64,000 bases of DNA from Seohaeicola saemankumensis (GTDB lineage Bacteria; Pseudomonadota; Alphaproteobacteria; Rhodobacterales; Rhodobacteraceae), in contig NZ_JAINWI010000020.1 in NCBI RefSeq assembly GCF_021021435.1, forward strand, positions 1-64,000, given 5' to 3'. A model generated the notes under the pieces. The model was not told the origin of the DNA. It searched no databases and saw nothing but the letters and a program-made list of their open reading frames with translations. Positions 43,850 through 52,780 of the stretch are shown piece by piece. Positions within the stretch are counted from its first letter, which is position 1. Every line of letters starts with the position of its first letter. Both the position numbers and the translations under genes were made by a program.

Positions 43850-43869
43850 ATATTCAATATAATGAATAT
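43850..43869. promoter_or_regulatory. Palindromic operator candidate of the RND operon
   Basis: ATATTCA (43850-43856) and TGAATAT (43863-43869) form a 7-bp inverted repeat with ATATAA between. The core is ATTC-N8-GAAT, which resembles the SqrR/BigR-type (ArsR family) binding pattern as I remember it. It lies 46 nt before the adaptor start, fitting a repressor site. No such regulator gene is next to it. Confidence 0.5.
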
Positions 43870-44033
43870 TACAATCCGGCACAATGCCGTGGGCTGGAAA
43901 ATCGTAACCGGTATTCGATTACCTGTATGCAGTCCCGTGTAGCCCAGGCCAAAGCGCAGTGCCCTGATACAGATCAAGACAGCCGCTCGGACTATTTACG
44001 GCAGTTATCCGCGTGATAGGGGTGCCGCGCCGG

Positions 44034-45884
44034 TCATGCTGACTGACCCATGCGGGACAGAATTGACTTCAACACAGCTTCGATATCATCGCGCAGGATG
44101 GGCTTGGGCAGATGCATATCAAAGCCCGAAGACAGATAGGCATCGACATCGTCACGCAAGACATTGGCGGTGGTGGCAATCGCCATCGGGATCGGGATCG
44201 GGATCGGGATCGGGCCATGACCGCGTCTGTCGCCTTCGCGCAAGGTGGAAAGCGTTTCGATACCGTCCATGCCTGGCATCGAAATATCAATCAGATAGGC
44301 ATCAAAACGCTGCAATCCGGCCAGACGCACGGCTTCATGCCCGTCCTCGGCCATGACAGGGCGCACGCCGTAGCTTTCCAGCATGGCCTGCAGAACCATC
44401 CGGTTGATCGGGTCGTCATCGGCGCACAGGATGGCAAGCGACCCGCAGCGCCCCAGCCAGGCGGCCTGTTCGGGCGCCAAAACCTGCCTATCTTCCGCGA
44501 AAAGGGAAACCGGCGCGTCGGGCAGTGGCAGGTTGACCGAAACTGTCGTGCCACGCCCTGGCTGGCTATCAACACGGATCTGCCCCCCCATTGTATCGAC
44601 CAGCATCTTGACGATGCTCATGCCCAGTCCGGTGCCACCAAAACGCCGCGCGGTATCGGCGCTGGCCTGCTGGAACGGAATAAAGAACGAGGCAAGCTGT
44701 TCCTGCGTCATACCTATTCCGGTATCGGCCACCTGTATGCTCATCGAGCCATCAGGCTGACGCACCAACCTGACCCCGATTTCGCCTTCTCGGGTGAATT
44801 TCAGCGCATTGCTCAGGATATTGTGCAGGATCTGGTTCAGCCGCATCGGATCGCCCATCACAAGCGGCATCGGATCAGGCGCGACATACAGGGTCAGCGC
44901 CACATTCTTGCTGGCTGCTAGCCTGCGGTAATGGGCAGCGGCACTTTCAAGCAGGGATTTCAGGTCCAAGGGCAGGTTTTCCAACCGCACCTGCCCCGCC
45001 TCGACCTTCGAGAAATCAAGCACTTCGTTCACAATAGACATCAAGAGGTTGCCAGAATTCTCCAGTTCTTGCAGCAAGGCAGTAGCCTCGGGCTTGTCCA
45101 CATGGGGTTTCAACAGCTCGGTCACGCCCAGAATACCGTTCAACGGCGTGCGAATTTCATGATTCATCTGAGCAAAGAACTGCGCCCGCTGGCGGCCCAT
45201 ACTTTCGGCCTTCAGCCGCGCATCCTTGAGCTGGATATTCAGGATCGCCTCGCGCTGCACGATCAGCGCAAAACCCCAATAGGCTGACGAGACGCCAAGC
45301 ACAAAGGCGATTGCCGCCGTCGTTGTCAGCAGTGGCACATTGCCCGTCACCTCGAACACCAGCGCCAGGCGCCCCAGATAGGTCAGGCTGATAAACGCAA
45401 AAGGCAGGCTAAGCAGGAACGCCCCCCAACGGTCTGTCTGGCGAGTCAGCCGCACAAGATCGACAGCCGCCACAAGCCCGAAAACGCCGTTCACCACAGA
45501 AGACGTGACCATCAGCAGGATTACATCCTGATAGACCACAGCAAGCACGCCCTGCGCCAGGCTTGTCAGCGCCGGAACCACAATCACCCACAGCCAGTGC
45601 AGCCGCGCAAAGGATGCATGCCGAAAGGCGGCATAGGCAAAGACGATGCCGAAATGCGCACCTGCAATGATCAGCACCGCATTCAGGGCAAAAGGCAGAA
45701 GATCAAGGGTCATCACCCCCAGCACTGCAACCATCAGCGCGACGGTACTGGCCGCATACCAGTGAACCGCCCCCCGAAAGCGCCCGCTGGCCGTCCGCAA
45801 CAGATAGCCCACCAGCACCAGCGAGATCATTGTCAGCACGGCGGACATGCTGACGAGAAGGCTGATATCTATTTGTGTAGCCAT
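44034..45884 (-). CDS. Hybrid sensor histidine kinase with C-terminal receiver domain
   Basis: The 616-residue protein has a multi-span membrane sensor (about residues 1-220, probably seven or eight spans), HisKA with FFAQMNHEIRTPLNGILG, HATPase with N-box NILSNALKF, G1 ADTGIGM and G2 FGGTGLGMSIV. A receiver domain (about 470-610) has ADDD, phospho-Asp in YLIDISMPGMDG and Lys in LPKPI. No periplasmic loop of size is seen, so it probably reads a membrane or intracellular signal. In the receiver a stretch of five CCCGAT units produces GPIPIPIPIPM just before the T-loop. No cognate regulator is adjacent. Confidence 0.9.
   Translation of the reverse strand: MATQIDISLLVSMSAVLTMISLVLVGYLLRTASGRFRGAVHWYAASTVALMVAVLGVMTLDLLPFALNAVLIIAGAHFGIVFAYAAFRHASFARLHWLWVIVVPALTSLAQGVLAVVYQDVILLMVTSSVVNGVFGLVAAVDLVRLTRQTDRWGAFLLSLPFAFISLTYLGRLALVFEVTGNVPLLTTTAAIAFVLGVSSAYWGFALIVQREAILNIQLKDARLKAESMGRQRAQFFAQMNHEIRTPLNGILGVTELLKPHVDKPEATALLQELENSGNLLMSIVNEVLDFSKVEAGQVRLENLPLDLKSLLESAAAHYRRLAASKNVALTLYVAPDPMPLVMGDPMRLNQILHNILSNALKFTREGEIGVRLVRQPDGSMSIQVADTGIGMTQEQLASFFIPFQQASADTARRFGGTGLGMSIVKMLVDTMGGQIRVDSQPGRGTTVSVNLPLPDAPVSLFAEDRQVLAPEQAAWLGRCGSLAILCADDDPINRMVLQAMLESYGVRPVMAEDGHEAVRLAGLQRFDAYLIDISMPGMDGIETLSTLREGDRRGHGPIPIPIPIPMAIATTANVLRDDVDAYLSSGFDMHLPKPILRDDIEAVLKSILSRMGQSA
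44185..44214. repeat. Hexanucleotide microsatellite inside the kinase receiver domain
   Basis: Five perfect copies of ATCGGG (44185-44214, on the + strand) encode Pro-Ile repeats in the minus-strand kinase. The repeat unit is a multiple of three, so slippage would add or remove PI pairs without a frameshift. Confidence 0.85.
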
Positions 45885-46160
45885 AAACCCTTAGAAACCC
45901 TTTCGCACAGTCGCGGACGACAATGATCAGAACTGACTGCACGATGTGGCAGACAACTGTGTACATATTGGTCCGCAATTGAAGCAGAAAAAAGATATCC
46001 AGCAATTGACGGTTATACGACCGCTCGTTTCAGCTTGCCATTGATCGGCGGCGGTTCGCCCACAGCCGTCACCCGCCAGTCACGCCCGACAGCGCGTGAC
46101 AAAGGCTGGAAAATGGAAGCGTGATCCAAAAAGGTTTACGACTAAAGCCCAGATGCAGAA
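45885..46160. other. Intergenic region upstream of the kinase and downstream of the tRNA
   Basis: I see no supported gene in these 276 bases. The minus-strand promoter of the kinase and the 3' end of tRNA-Leu lie in it. GTGTACATATTGGTCC near 45959 holds a weak TATT-type promoter element. Nothing else convincing is seen. Confidence 0.3.
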
Positions 46161-46246
46161 TGGTGCCCGCGGCCGGATTCGAACCGGCACGGCCTTGCGG
46201 CCTGAAGATTTTAAGTCTCCTGTGTCTACCGTTCCACCACGCGGGC
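46161..46246 (-). tRNA. tRNA-Leu, anticodon TAA
   Basis: The complement begins GCCCGCG and ends CGCGGGC-A-CCA, with a perfect 7-bp acceptor stem. The anticodon loop reads CTTAAAA (anticodon TAA, for UUA codons), the T-loop is GGTTCGAATCC, and the long variable arm (GGCCGCAAGGCC) is of the leucine class. The CCA end is encoded (46161-46163). It is 86 nt including CCA. Confidence 0.95.
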
Positions 46247-46435
46247 ACGCGGGTCGGGGTCGCGCGACAATAGCCACGCAACCGGCAGTGTAAAGTGATC
46301 TTGCAGGCCATGTATCACGTTGCAAAGCCGCCCTTGCGCCGGCGACCTCTTTTGGCAATGCAGGAACGGTTTGCTTTCGGCGCGGCGCTGCCCCACGTGC
46401 TTGACGCGCGCAACAAAACCCTAAATCGTGCCGGC

Positions 46436-47236
46436 ATGTTCCCGATCCGCGATCATAACCCGTCCGAGAAGACACCTTATGTCACCTATGTGCTGATCGC
46501 GGTGAATGTGCTGGTCTTTGTCAGCTACTGGCCGCTGTTCGCCGATCCGCGCGCGTTGAACGCGTTTTTCGGCAGCTATGCAATGATCCCGGCAAGCGTG
46601 ACGGGTGGTGCGGACTGGAGCACACTGCTTACCTCGATGTTCCTGCATGGCGGGTTGATGCATCTGGGCGGAAATATGCTGTTTCTCTATATCTTCGGCG
46701 ATAACCTTGAGGAAGAACTGGGCCACCTGCGCTTTTTGGGCTTCTACCTGCTGACAGGGTTGCTGGCGGGGACGGCGCATGTGATCTCGGCCCCCTATTC
46801 CTCGGTGCCGACAGTTGGCGCATCGGGGGCAATTGCGGGGGTGATGGGGGGATATCTGCTGATGTTCCCCAAGGCTCGGATTGATGTGCTGTTCATTTTC
46901 ATCATCTTTTTCAAGGTCTTCCCCGTGCCTGCATGGGTAATGCTGGGCCTGTGGTTCGGTTTGCAACTGTTCAACGGCGTGGGCGTTGATCCGCAATCGG
47001 GCGGTGTCGCCTATTGGGCGCATGCGGGCGGTTTCATCGCGGGGCTGCTGCTGATGCTGCCGCTCTGGCTGAAACTAGGCGGTCCCGCCTACTGGCAGCG
47101 CAACAAAGGGCATCCGCCACATCCAGAAGCAGAATACACCATGGTGCGTAGCGTGATCCCGAAAGCGGGGCAGCGCAGGAACGGCGATCCGAAACCGCGC
47201 ATCACCGATATCCCGCGCAGCGGACGCAGGCGGTAG
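46436..47236 (+). CDS. Rhomboid family intramembrane serine protease
   Basis: The 266-residue protein has six or seven membrane spans. The catalytic Ser is in VGASGAIAGVMGG (about residue 130), the partner His in WAHAGGFIAG (about 200), and FLHGGLMHLGGNM is the conserved loop. It would cleave membrane proteins in or near the bilayer. MFPIRDHNP is the usual N-terminus for this group, so I chose that ATG although an open frame continues upstream. No clear ribosome binding site is seen; CTTGAC at 46400 and TAAATC at 46422 are possible promoter elements. It is followed by a GFA-family gene 2 nt after its stop. Confidence 0.9.
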   Translation: MFPIRDHNPSEKTPYVTYVLIAVNVLVFVSYWPLFADPRALNAFFGSYAMIPASVTGGADWSTLLTSMFLHGGLMHLGGNMLFLYIFGDNLEEELGHLRFLGFYLLTGLLAGTAHVISAPYSSVPTVGASGAIAGVMGGYLLMFPKARIDVLFIFIIFFKVFPVPAWVMLGLWFGLQLFNGVGVDPQSGGVAYWAHAGGFIAGLLLMLPLWLKLGGPAYWQRNKGHPPHPEAEYTMVRSVIPKAGQRRNGDPKPRITDIPRSGRRR

Positions 47237-47238
47237 AT

Positions 47239-47622
47239 ATGGACAACGGAATACCCCACCGGCTGACCTGCCATTGCGGCGCGGTTGAGCTGTCGGTGCG
47301 CCTGACAGACGGGTTCGCAACGGCGCGGCGCTGCGATTGTTCTTTCTGCCGCAGACGCGGAGCCATCGCTGTTTCCGCGCCGCTCGACGGGATCACGATT
47401 CTGCGCGGAGCGGATAATCTGGCGCTATATCAATGGGGCACAGGGACCGCGAAACACTGGTTCTGCAAGACCTGCGGGATTTACACGCATCACCAGCGCC
47501 GGTCTAACCCGCATCAATACGGCGTCAATGTCGCCTGTATCGAAGGAATCAATCCACGCGATCTTGGGGCGGTGCCTTGGGTGGACGGGATCAACCATCC
47601 CGCGGATCAGAAGACCGGCTGA
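47239..47622 (+). CDS. GFA (glutathione-dependent formaldehyde-activating) family protein
   Basis: The 127-residue protein has the zinc-binding cysteines of the GFA/CENP-V family: CHCG (about residue 11), CDCSFC (32-37) and CKTCG (about 75). It probably binds zinc and maybe glutathione, and the family is thought to act on formaldehyde or related adducts, but true activity is often uncertain. The start is 2 nt after the rhomboid stop, so it is co-translated. It ends 10 nt before the convergent thioesterase. Confidence 0.85.
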   Translation: MDNGIPHRLTCHCGAVELSVRLTDGFATARRCDCSFCRRRGAIAVSAPLDGITILRGADNLALYQWGTGTAKHWFCKTCGIYTHHQRRSNPHQYGVNVACIEGINPRDLGAVPWVDGINHPADQKTG

Positions 47623-47632
47623 GCAGGCGCCC

Positions 47633-48121
47633 TCAAGCCATTTTCATGATGATGCAGGTCGTCGTGCCGGTCGCGTAAAGCTTGCCATCGTCTATGCCCC
47701 TGATCTCGCCCTCGGCCACGCCGGTCGAGCGGCCTGAATGCTGCACCCGTCCCGTGGCGCGCACCTGCATCCCGATCGGAATCGAACGCAGGATGCTGAT
47801 CTTGTATTCCAGCGTCGTGTAGACCGAGCCTTTCGGCACGCGGGTCATCACCGCGCAGGCCATGCAACTGTCCAGAACGGTGCCATACCAGCCGCCATGC
47901 ACAGTGCCCATCGGGTTGGTATGCGCGAACAGCGGTGCGCCGACAAAGACCACTTCGCCATCTGCGACGGATTCGGGCCAGTAATTCAGAGTGATGCCGA
48001 TAGGCGGTCCTGCCAGTTTCCCCGCCAGCATGTCCTGCATGAATTCCAGACCCGACCGTGACAGCATCTCGTCGGACGAGGCCAGTTCTTCGGGTTTGGT
48101 GGCAATGAAGCGCTTATTCAT
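47633..48121 (-). CDS. PaaI-family hotdog thioesterase
   Basis: The 162-residue protein has the hotdog fold and the PaaI-type motif TVHGGWYGTVLDSCMACAV, in which HGG and the Asp are the catalytic region. It would hydrolyse an acyl-CoA, often a phenylacetyl-type or medium-chain substrate. GGGGGA precedes the chosen ATG (MNKRFIAT); a longer open frame has no family similarity. It lies 59 nt downstream of metF on the same strand. Confidence 0.85.
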   Translation of the reverse strand: MNKRFIATKPEELASSDEMLSRSGLEFMQDMLAGKLAGPPIGITLNYWPESVADGEVVFVGAPLFAHTNPMGTVHGGWYGTVLDSCMACAVMTRVPKGSVYTTLEYKISILRSIPIGMQVRATGRVQHSGRSTGVAEGEIRGIDDGKLYATGTTTCIIMKMA

Positions 48122-48180
48122 ATCTGTCCCCCTGTTACCGCGCCAGAGTGGCGCGGGCAGGCGGCACAGGCAAGTCCGTA

Positions 48181-49047
48181 TTACGCAACGTTCTCCAGTT
48201 GCACGCGAGGAGTCACGCCCAGCGCATGGCAGACATCGCGCGTCAGTTCCGGACGGTTGAGCGTGTAGAAATGCAGGTTCTCGACGCCACCCTCGATCAG
48301 GTCGCTGCAAAGTTCGGTACAAAGGGCTGTCGCCAGCAGGTCTTGACGCCCATCACGGATCGCCTTGTCGAAAGCTTCGTCCAGCCAAGCGGGCACCGTT
48401 GTGCCGCAGCGCAGGGCAAATTTGCGCGCACCGACCCAGTTTTCAATCGGCAGGATGCCGGGAATGATCGGCGCAGTGATCCCCGCCTTGGCACAGGCAT
48501 CGCGGAAGCGGAAGAATGTGTCGGCCTCGAAGAAAAATTGTGTCAGTGCCTCGGTCGCGCCAGCATCCAGCTTGCGCTTGAGGAAATCGACATCGGCCGC
48601 CGTATCGCGCGCATCGGGATGCTTTTCAGGATAGGCGCCCACTCGAATGGTGAATTTTCCTGTCGCGGCCAGCGCTTCGATCAGTTCCACACTGGATGCG
48701 TATCCATCGGGATGCGGGCGGAACCCGTCGCTGCCTTTGGGGGCATCGCCACGCAGCGCCACAATATCTTTTACACCGGCAGCGGCAAAGCTGTCGGCGA
48801 TTTCAAGCGTTTCGGCTTTGCTGGCATTCACACAAGTCAGGTGGGCTGCCACGTTCAGACCGCTCGACTTGTGCAGGGTGGCCACCGCATCGCGGGTCAG
48901 GTCGCGGGTTGTACCGCCCGCGCCATAAGTTACCGAGACAAAGCGCGGAGCCAGAGGCACCAGAACCTGCACCGTATCCCACAGGCGAAACGACGCCTCG
49001 AGGTTCTGCGGCGGGAAGAATTCAAACGAGACGGCGGGCGTTTTCAT
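48181..49047 (-). CDS. metF: 5,10-methylenetetrahydrofolate reductase
   Basis: The 288-residue flavoprotein has SFEFFPPQ at the start, VSVTYGAGGTTRDLT (substrate/FAD region), DIVALRGDAPKGSDG and ALTQFFFEADTFFRF. It reduces methylene-THF to methyl-THF for methionine synthesis. It is of the short bacterial type without the C-terminal regulatory domain. The MetR gene is divergent 95 nt away with a possible MetR box between. An AGGAA precedes the chosen ATG. Confidence 0.95.
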   Translation of the reverse strand: MKTPAVSFEFFPPQNLEASFRLWDTVQVLVPLAPRFVSVTYGAGGTTRDLTRDAVATLHKSSGLNVAAHLTCVNASKAETLEIADSFAAAGVKDIVALRGDAPKGSDGFRPHPDGYASSVELIEALAATGKFTIRVGAYPEKHPDARDTAADVDFLKRKLDAGATEALTQFFFEADTFFRFRDACAKAGITAPIIPGILPIENWVGARKFALRCGTTVPAWLDEAFDKAIRDGRQDLLATALCTELCSDLIEGGVENLHFYTLNRPELTRDVCHALGVTPRVQLENVA

Positions 49048-49095
49048 GTCACGATTCCTGTTCTGTGTTGTCCTCTTGTCGCAAACCAAACTATG

Positions 49096-49108
49096 TGAGA
49101 CAACTTCA
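49096..49108. promoter_or_regulatory. Candidate MetR-binding site between metF and metR
   Basis: TGAG-ACAAC-TTCA matches the MetR consensus TGAA-N5-TTCA with one mismatch. It lies 49 nt before the metF start and 35 nt before metR, suiting both activation of metF and autoregulation. Confidence 0.6.
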
Positions 49109-49142
49109 TAATACTCAAGGTCATCATGAGGACGACCACATA

Positions 49143-50048
49143 ATGCATATCGAGTTTCGCCATCTCCGCACGATCAAGGCCATCCATGAGGCGGGCGGCC
49201 TGGGCCGTGCCGCAGATGTTCTGAACATCACCCAGTCCGCTTTGAGCCATCAAATCAAAGGGTTGGAGGATCAGGCAGGAGTCGAGCTGTTCCTGCGCCG
49301 GTCCAAACCGCTGAAACTTTCAGCAGCAGGCATGCGCCTGCTGCGCGCCGCCGAGCGCATCCTGCCGGAAGTGGCCGCACTGGAGGAAGAATTCAGCGGA
49401 CTGCGCGAGGGCAAGGCAGGTCGACTGCACATCGCCATCGAATGCCACGCCTGTTTCGAATGGCTGTTTCCGGTGCTCGAAACCTTCCGCAAGACATGGG
49501 GCGACGTGGATGTGGATATCCGCCCGGGTCTCGCCTTCGACGCCCTGCCCGCCCTGATGAAGGAAGAGGTCGATTTGGTCGTATCATCCGACCCCGAAGA
49601 CTTGCCCGGCATCTCGTTCGAGCCACTGTTCGACTATGCGCCTGTTTTCGTAGCCTCCAGCCAGCACCCGCTGGCGCAGAAAGACTGGATCGCCGCCGAG
49701 GATTTTCGTGGTCAGACCCTGATCACCTATCCGGTGGAACGGTCGCGTCTGGATATCTTCAGCCAGCTTCTGACCCCCGCGAAGGTCGAGCCCGCACAGA
49801 TTCGACAGGCCGAATTGACCGCCGTGATCCTTCTGCTGGTCGCCTCGAACCGTGGCGTCGCCGTGTTGCCCGACTGGGTGGTGCGCGAGGTAAAATATTC
49901 CTCGGATTATGTGACCCGCCCTTTGACCGAAAAAGGTCTGAGCCGCAGGCTTTACGCCGCTGTGCGGACCGAAGATCTGGACAAGCCCTATATGTCCGGC
50001 CTGATCGCGCTGGCAGGACAGGAAGCACGGCGCTTACAGGCGGCCTAG
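49143..50048 (+). CDS. metR: LysR-family regulator MetR
   Basis: The 301-residue protein has an N-terminal winged helix (about 1-60; LGRAADVLNITQSALSHQIKGLE) and an effector domain that follows MetR of E. coli closely, including RLHIAIECHACFEWLFPVLETF, ITYPVERSRLDIF and SRRLYAAVR near the end. It probably regulates metF and other methionine genes with homocysteine as co-effector. The divergent position to metF supports this. The start is fixed by the family N-terminus (MHIEFRHLRTI). Confidence 0.92.
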   Translation: MHIEFRHLRTIKAIHEAGGLGRAADVLNITQSALSHQIKGLEDQAGVELFLRRSKPLKLSAAGMRLLRAAERILPEVAALEEEFSGLREGKAGRLHIAIECHACFEWLFPVLETFRKTWGDVDVDIRPGLAFDALPALMKEEVDLVVSSDPEDLPGISFEPLFDYAPVFVASSQHPLAQKDWIAAEDFRGQTLITYPVERSRLDIFSQLLTPAKVEPAQIRQAELTAVILLLVASNRGVAVLPDWVVREVKYSSDYVTRPLTEKGLSRRLYAAVRTEDLDKPYMSGLIALAGQEARRLQAA

Positions 50049-50065
50049 AGCCGCGCATGATAAAC

Positions 50066-50095
50066 AAAAAGGGGCCAGCGCGTCGCGCCAGCCCC
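50066..50095 (-). terminator. Terminator of wrbA
   Basis: On the minus strand GGGGCTGGCGCG and CGCGCTGGCCCC form an imperfect stem (two mismatches, 50071-50095), followed by TTTTT (complement of 50066-50070). It follows the wrbA stop by 22 nt and also faces the end of metR. Confidence 0.75.
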
Positions 50096-50117
50096 GTCAT
50101 GCTTGCCGCAGAACGGT

Positions 50118-50711
50118 TTATGCAGCCAGTTTTGCCGTCATCTCGACCAGGCGTTTGGCCTGATGCGCGACAGCAGCCCGGCCCTTGTCGTCCAGCGCGC
50201 CGGGTGCGGTCGAGAACCCGTAAGGGTTGCCGCCAGCGTCGGCAATCGATTGGTCGGTGAAGCCCGGTGCCACAATTACGCTGCCCCAGTGCATCGCTGT
50301 CGTGTAAAGACCCAGCAAGGTGCTTTCCTGCCCGGCATGCGCGTTTTGTGCGCTTGTCGCCGCCGTGAAGGTCTTGTTGGCCAGCTTTCCCGCGAACCAC
50401 AGACCGCCCAGCGTGTCGATGAAGGCCCGCATCTGGCTGGCCACCGTGCCAAAGCGTGTGGGCGAGATGAAGAAATAGCCGTTGGCCCATTCCATATCAT
50501 CCGCGGACGCCTCGGGGATCTCCTGCGCTTTGTCAAACTGCGCTTTCCATGCCTCTTGCGAGGCAACAACTTCGGCGGGCGCTGTTTCGGGGATACGGCG
50601 CAAACGCACTTCGGCACCTGCGGCGCGGGCGGCTTCGGCGGCGGCTTCGGCAACCTGATGGTTGGTGCCATAGGTGGAATAGAAGACAATCGCGATACGT
50701 GCTTGTGTCAT
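50118..50711 (-). CDS. wrbA: NAD(P)H:quinone oxidoreductase, WrbA type
   Basis: The 197-residue flavodoxin-like enzyme has the FMN phosphate loop [14 protein letters not shown] (about 9-20), [17 protein letters not shown] and the second FMN region [20 protein letters not shown]. It reduces quinones by two electrons and belongs to the FMN-dependent WrbA group. GGAGAG is upstream of the chosen ATG; an open frame of 71 codons upstream lacks similarity. It lies divergent to the inositol monophosphatase gene. Confidence 0.93.
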   Translation of the reverse strand: MTQARIAIVFYSTYGTNHQVAEAAAEAARAAGAEVRLRRIPETAPAEVVASQEAWKAQFDKAQEIPEASADDMEWANGYFFISPTRFGTVASQMRAFIDTLGGLWFAGKLANKTFTAATSAQNAHAGQESTLLGLYTTAMHWGSVIVAPGFTDQSIADAGGNPYGFSTAPGALDDKGRAAVAHQAKRLVEMTAKLAA

Positions 50712-50908
50712 GGGTCTCTCCTGAGGATATGGGGCGCTTGGCGCTGGTTTCGCTCTGGAGTGCATATAGGCTTTGCCTGTGGCGCTGTCCTGTGCAGGGC
50801 AACGCAGCACCTGTGCGGAATTTCGCAGATCGGTCTGATCGGCGTTCTGCCCTTGGCAAGCGGCAGCCTTGCGCGTATACGCGCGCCCTGACAAACAGGA
50901 GCCAGACC

Positions 50909-51703
50909 ATGCAAGGCAGCGCAAATCTCAACATCATGATCAAGGCTGCCCGCAAGGCCGGCAGATCGCTTGTCAAGGATTTCCGCGAGGTCGAGAACCT
51001 GCAGGTGTCGATGAAAGGTGCCGGCGATTTCGTCAGCCGCGCAGATCTGGCAGCCGAGAAAATCCTCAAGGAAGAACTGCTTGGCGCGCGTCCGACCTAT
51101 GGCTGGCTGGCCGAGGAAGAAGGCGGCATCGCAGGGCAGGACCCGACACGCCGCTGGATTGTCGATCCGCTGGACGGCACAACCAATTTCCTGCACGGGT
51201 TGCCGCATTGGGCCATTTCCATCGCGCTGGAACATAAAGGGCAGATCGTGTCCGCTGTCGTCTTCGACGCCGCCAAAGACGAGATGTTTTATGCCGAAAA
51301 AGGTCAGGGCGCGTGGATGAACGATTCCAAGCGTCTGCGTGTGTCGGGTCGCACCAAGATGATCGAGGCGATTTTTGCCACAGGTATCCCCTTTGCAGGC
51401 AAGCGCACCCTCCCCGCCACCCTTCAGGATCTGGCGCGCTTGATGCCAGAATGCGCAGGCGTGCGGCGCTGGGGTTCGGCGGCGCTGGATCTGGCCTATG
51501 TGGCGGCCGGCCGCTATGACGGGTTCTGGGAGCGCGAGTTGCAGATCTGGGATCTGGCCGCAGGCATGCTGATCGCGACCGAGGCAGGCGCCATGGTCGG
51601 ACCGATCCGTGACGGGCATGATCCGCTGCAACATGGTGATATCTTGGCCGCCAATGGTGCGCTTTTCGACCATTTTGCAGGCATCATCCGCGCGCGCAGC
51701 TAG
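50909..51703 (+). CDS. suhB: Inositol monophosphatase family protein (SuhB-like)
   Basis: The 264-residue enzyme has the Mg-binding motifs WLAEEEGG (Glu), [15 protein letters not shown] (Asp-Pro-Leu-Asp-Gly-Thr) and [18 protein letters not shown] (third Asp). It dephosphorylates inositol-1-phosphate or related sugar phosphates; SuhB in E. coli also acts with the ribosomal RNA antitermination complex. AGGAG lies 7 nt before the chosen ATG, where the family N-terminus begins. It is convergent with the DUF2235 gene. Confidence 0.9.
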   Translation: MQGSANLNIMIKAARKAGRSLVKDFREVENLQVSMKGAGDFVSRADLAAEKILKEELLGARPTYGWLAEEEGGIAGQDPTRRWIVDPLDGTTNFLHGLPHWAISIALEHKGQIVSAVVFDAAKDEMFYAEKGQGAWMNDSKRLRVSGRTKMIEAIFATGIPFAGKRTLPATLQDLARLMPECAGVRRWGSAALDLAYVAAGRYDGFWERELQIWDLAAGMLIATEAGAMVGPIRDGHDPLQHGDILAANGALFDHFAGIIRARS

Positions 51704-51718
51704 GCCGCTATTCCCGCC

Positions 51719-52780
51719 TCAGACCTGACGCTCTACCAGCCCCGCCGCGTGGCGCGGCACCTGTTTGACGGTGCTGTGCAACCTCTCGGACGGATCACGC
51801 CCGACGGCACGAGCGCGGCGCATCACGAACAACCGCCCGAAACCGCGCCACGTGCCCACGCGCGGCGCATCCGGATCGCAAGGAAAGCGCGCATGCCAGC
51901 CTGCGGGCAGAGTCAAGCCACAGCTTTCCGCCCGCTCGAGCATCCAGACCAGCGGAATATTCGCCAAGGGGCGCGCGGCATAAAAGCCGCCCAACTGCCC
52001 GCCCACATCGCCATGCGCGCCATTGAACCAGACCTGTTCGACATATCCCCTGCAATCGGGCGGACAATGCCACAGCACCGGCGCATAGGCCTCGCGGGTT
52101 TCATGCAGGGCCAGCGCATGAAACCCGAATTTCACCGATGCGCCAATCTGGTGCGAGTGGAAGGAATGCGCATCTTGTGACCATTGCCAAAGCAGCGGCA
52201 GACGCAGGCCCAGCGCCTTGACCGTATCCCAGACGCCCACCATCTCGATCTCGACCTGTGGATGGCAATGGATGCGGTGGAAATCGCGCGCCACCGGACC
52301 ACCCGGCAAGGCCTGATAATGACGGTAGGCTGTGCGGATATTCCGCTCTGTCGCGCAATCGGCGCGCAGCAAGCCGACCTGGTCAATCACGCCCGCCAGC
52401 GACCGCACCGCGAAAGCACCGCGCGAATAGCCCATCAGGAAAATCCGGTCGCCGGGCCGGTAGCGGCTGGCCAGCCAACCATAGGCACGCCGGATCTGCC
52501 GGTTGATGCCGCGCCCCAGCGTCACATCGGGCGCACTACGCCAGTCGGTCCACTGGATGCCAGCCTCGTAATAAAGTGATACATCACCCAAGCCCGCCAG
52601 CAGCTTGTAGGTCAGGCCTGCATTTGTCTCGTCTCCGGGCGCGAGGGTCGACATCGTCCCGTCCAGAATGATGACATGATTGACTGGGCCACGCCTTGGC
52701 CGGTCCGGACTGGCCTCGGCGCGGTTGCCGCGCCGGAACAGTCCGAAAAATGTGTTACTCAGCCGCCTCAAGCCGGTCAT
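51719..52780 (-). CDS. DUF2235 alpha/beta-hydrolase domain protein
   Basis: The 353-residue protein has the DUF2235 fold with the nucleophile elbow GYSRGAFAVRSLAG (Ser in GxSxG, about residue 118) and downstream WFNGAHGDVGGQ, where Asp and His complete a hydrolase triad. Members include phospholipase-type effectors of type VI secretion and others of unknown role. No effector neighbours (VgrG, PAAR) are present. The start lies within the 3' end of the CoxL-like gene (26-nt overlap), which may couple their translation. The substrate is unknown. Confidence 0.8.
   Translation of the reverse strand: MTGLRRLSNTFFGLFRRGNRAEASPDRPRRGPVNHVIILDGTMSTLAPGDETNAGLTYKLLAGLGDVSLYYEAGIQWTDWRSAPDVTLGRGINRQIRRAYGWLASRYRPGDRIFLMGYSRGAFAVRSLAGVIDQVGLLRADCATERNIRTAYRHYQALPGGPVARDFHRIHCHPQVEIEMVGVWDTVKALGLRLPLLWQWSQDAHSFHSHQIGASVKFGFHALALHETREAYAPVLWHCPPDCRGYVEQVWFNGAHGDVGGQLGGFYAARPLANIPLVWMLERAESCGLTLPAGWHARFPCDPDAPRVGTWRGFGRLFVMRRARAVGRDPSERLHSTVKQVPRHAAGLVERQV

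Noticed and set aside
44185-44214. Possible CRISPR-like or mobile repeat
   Set aside because: The six-base unit has no spacers and is inside a conserved receiver domain; it is a simple microsatellite.
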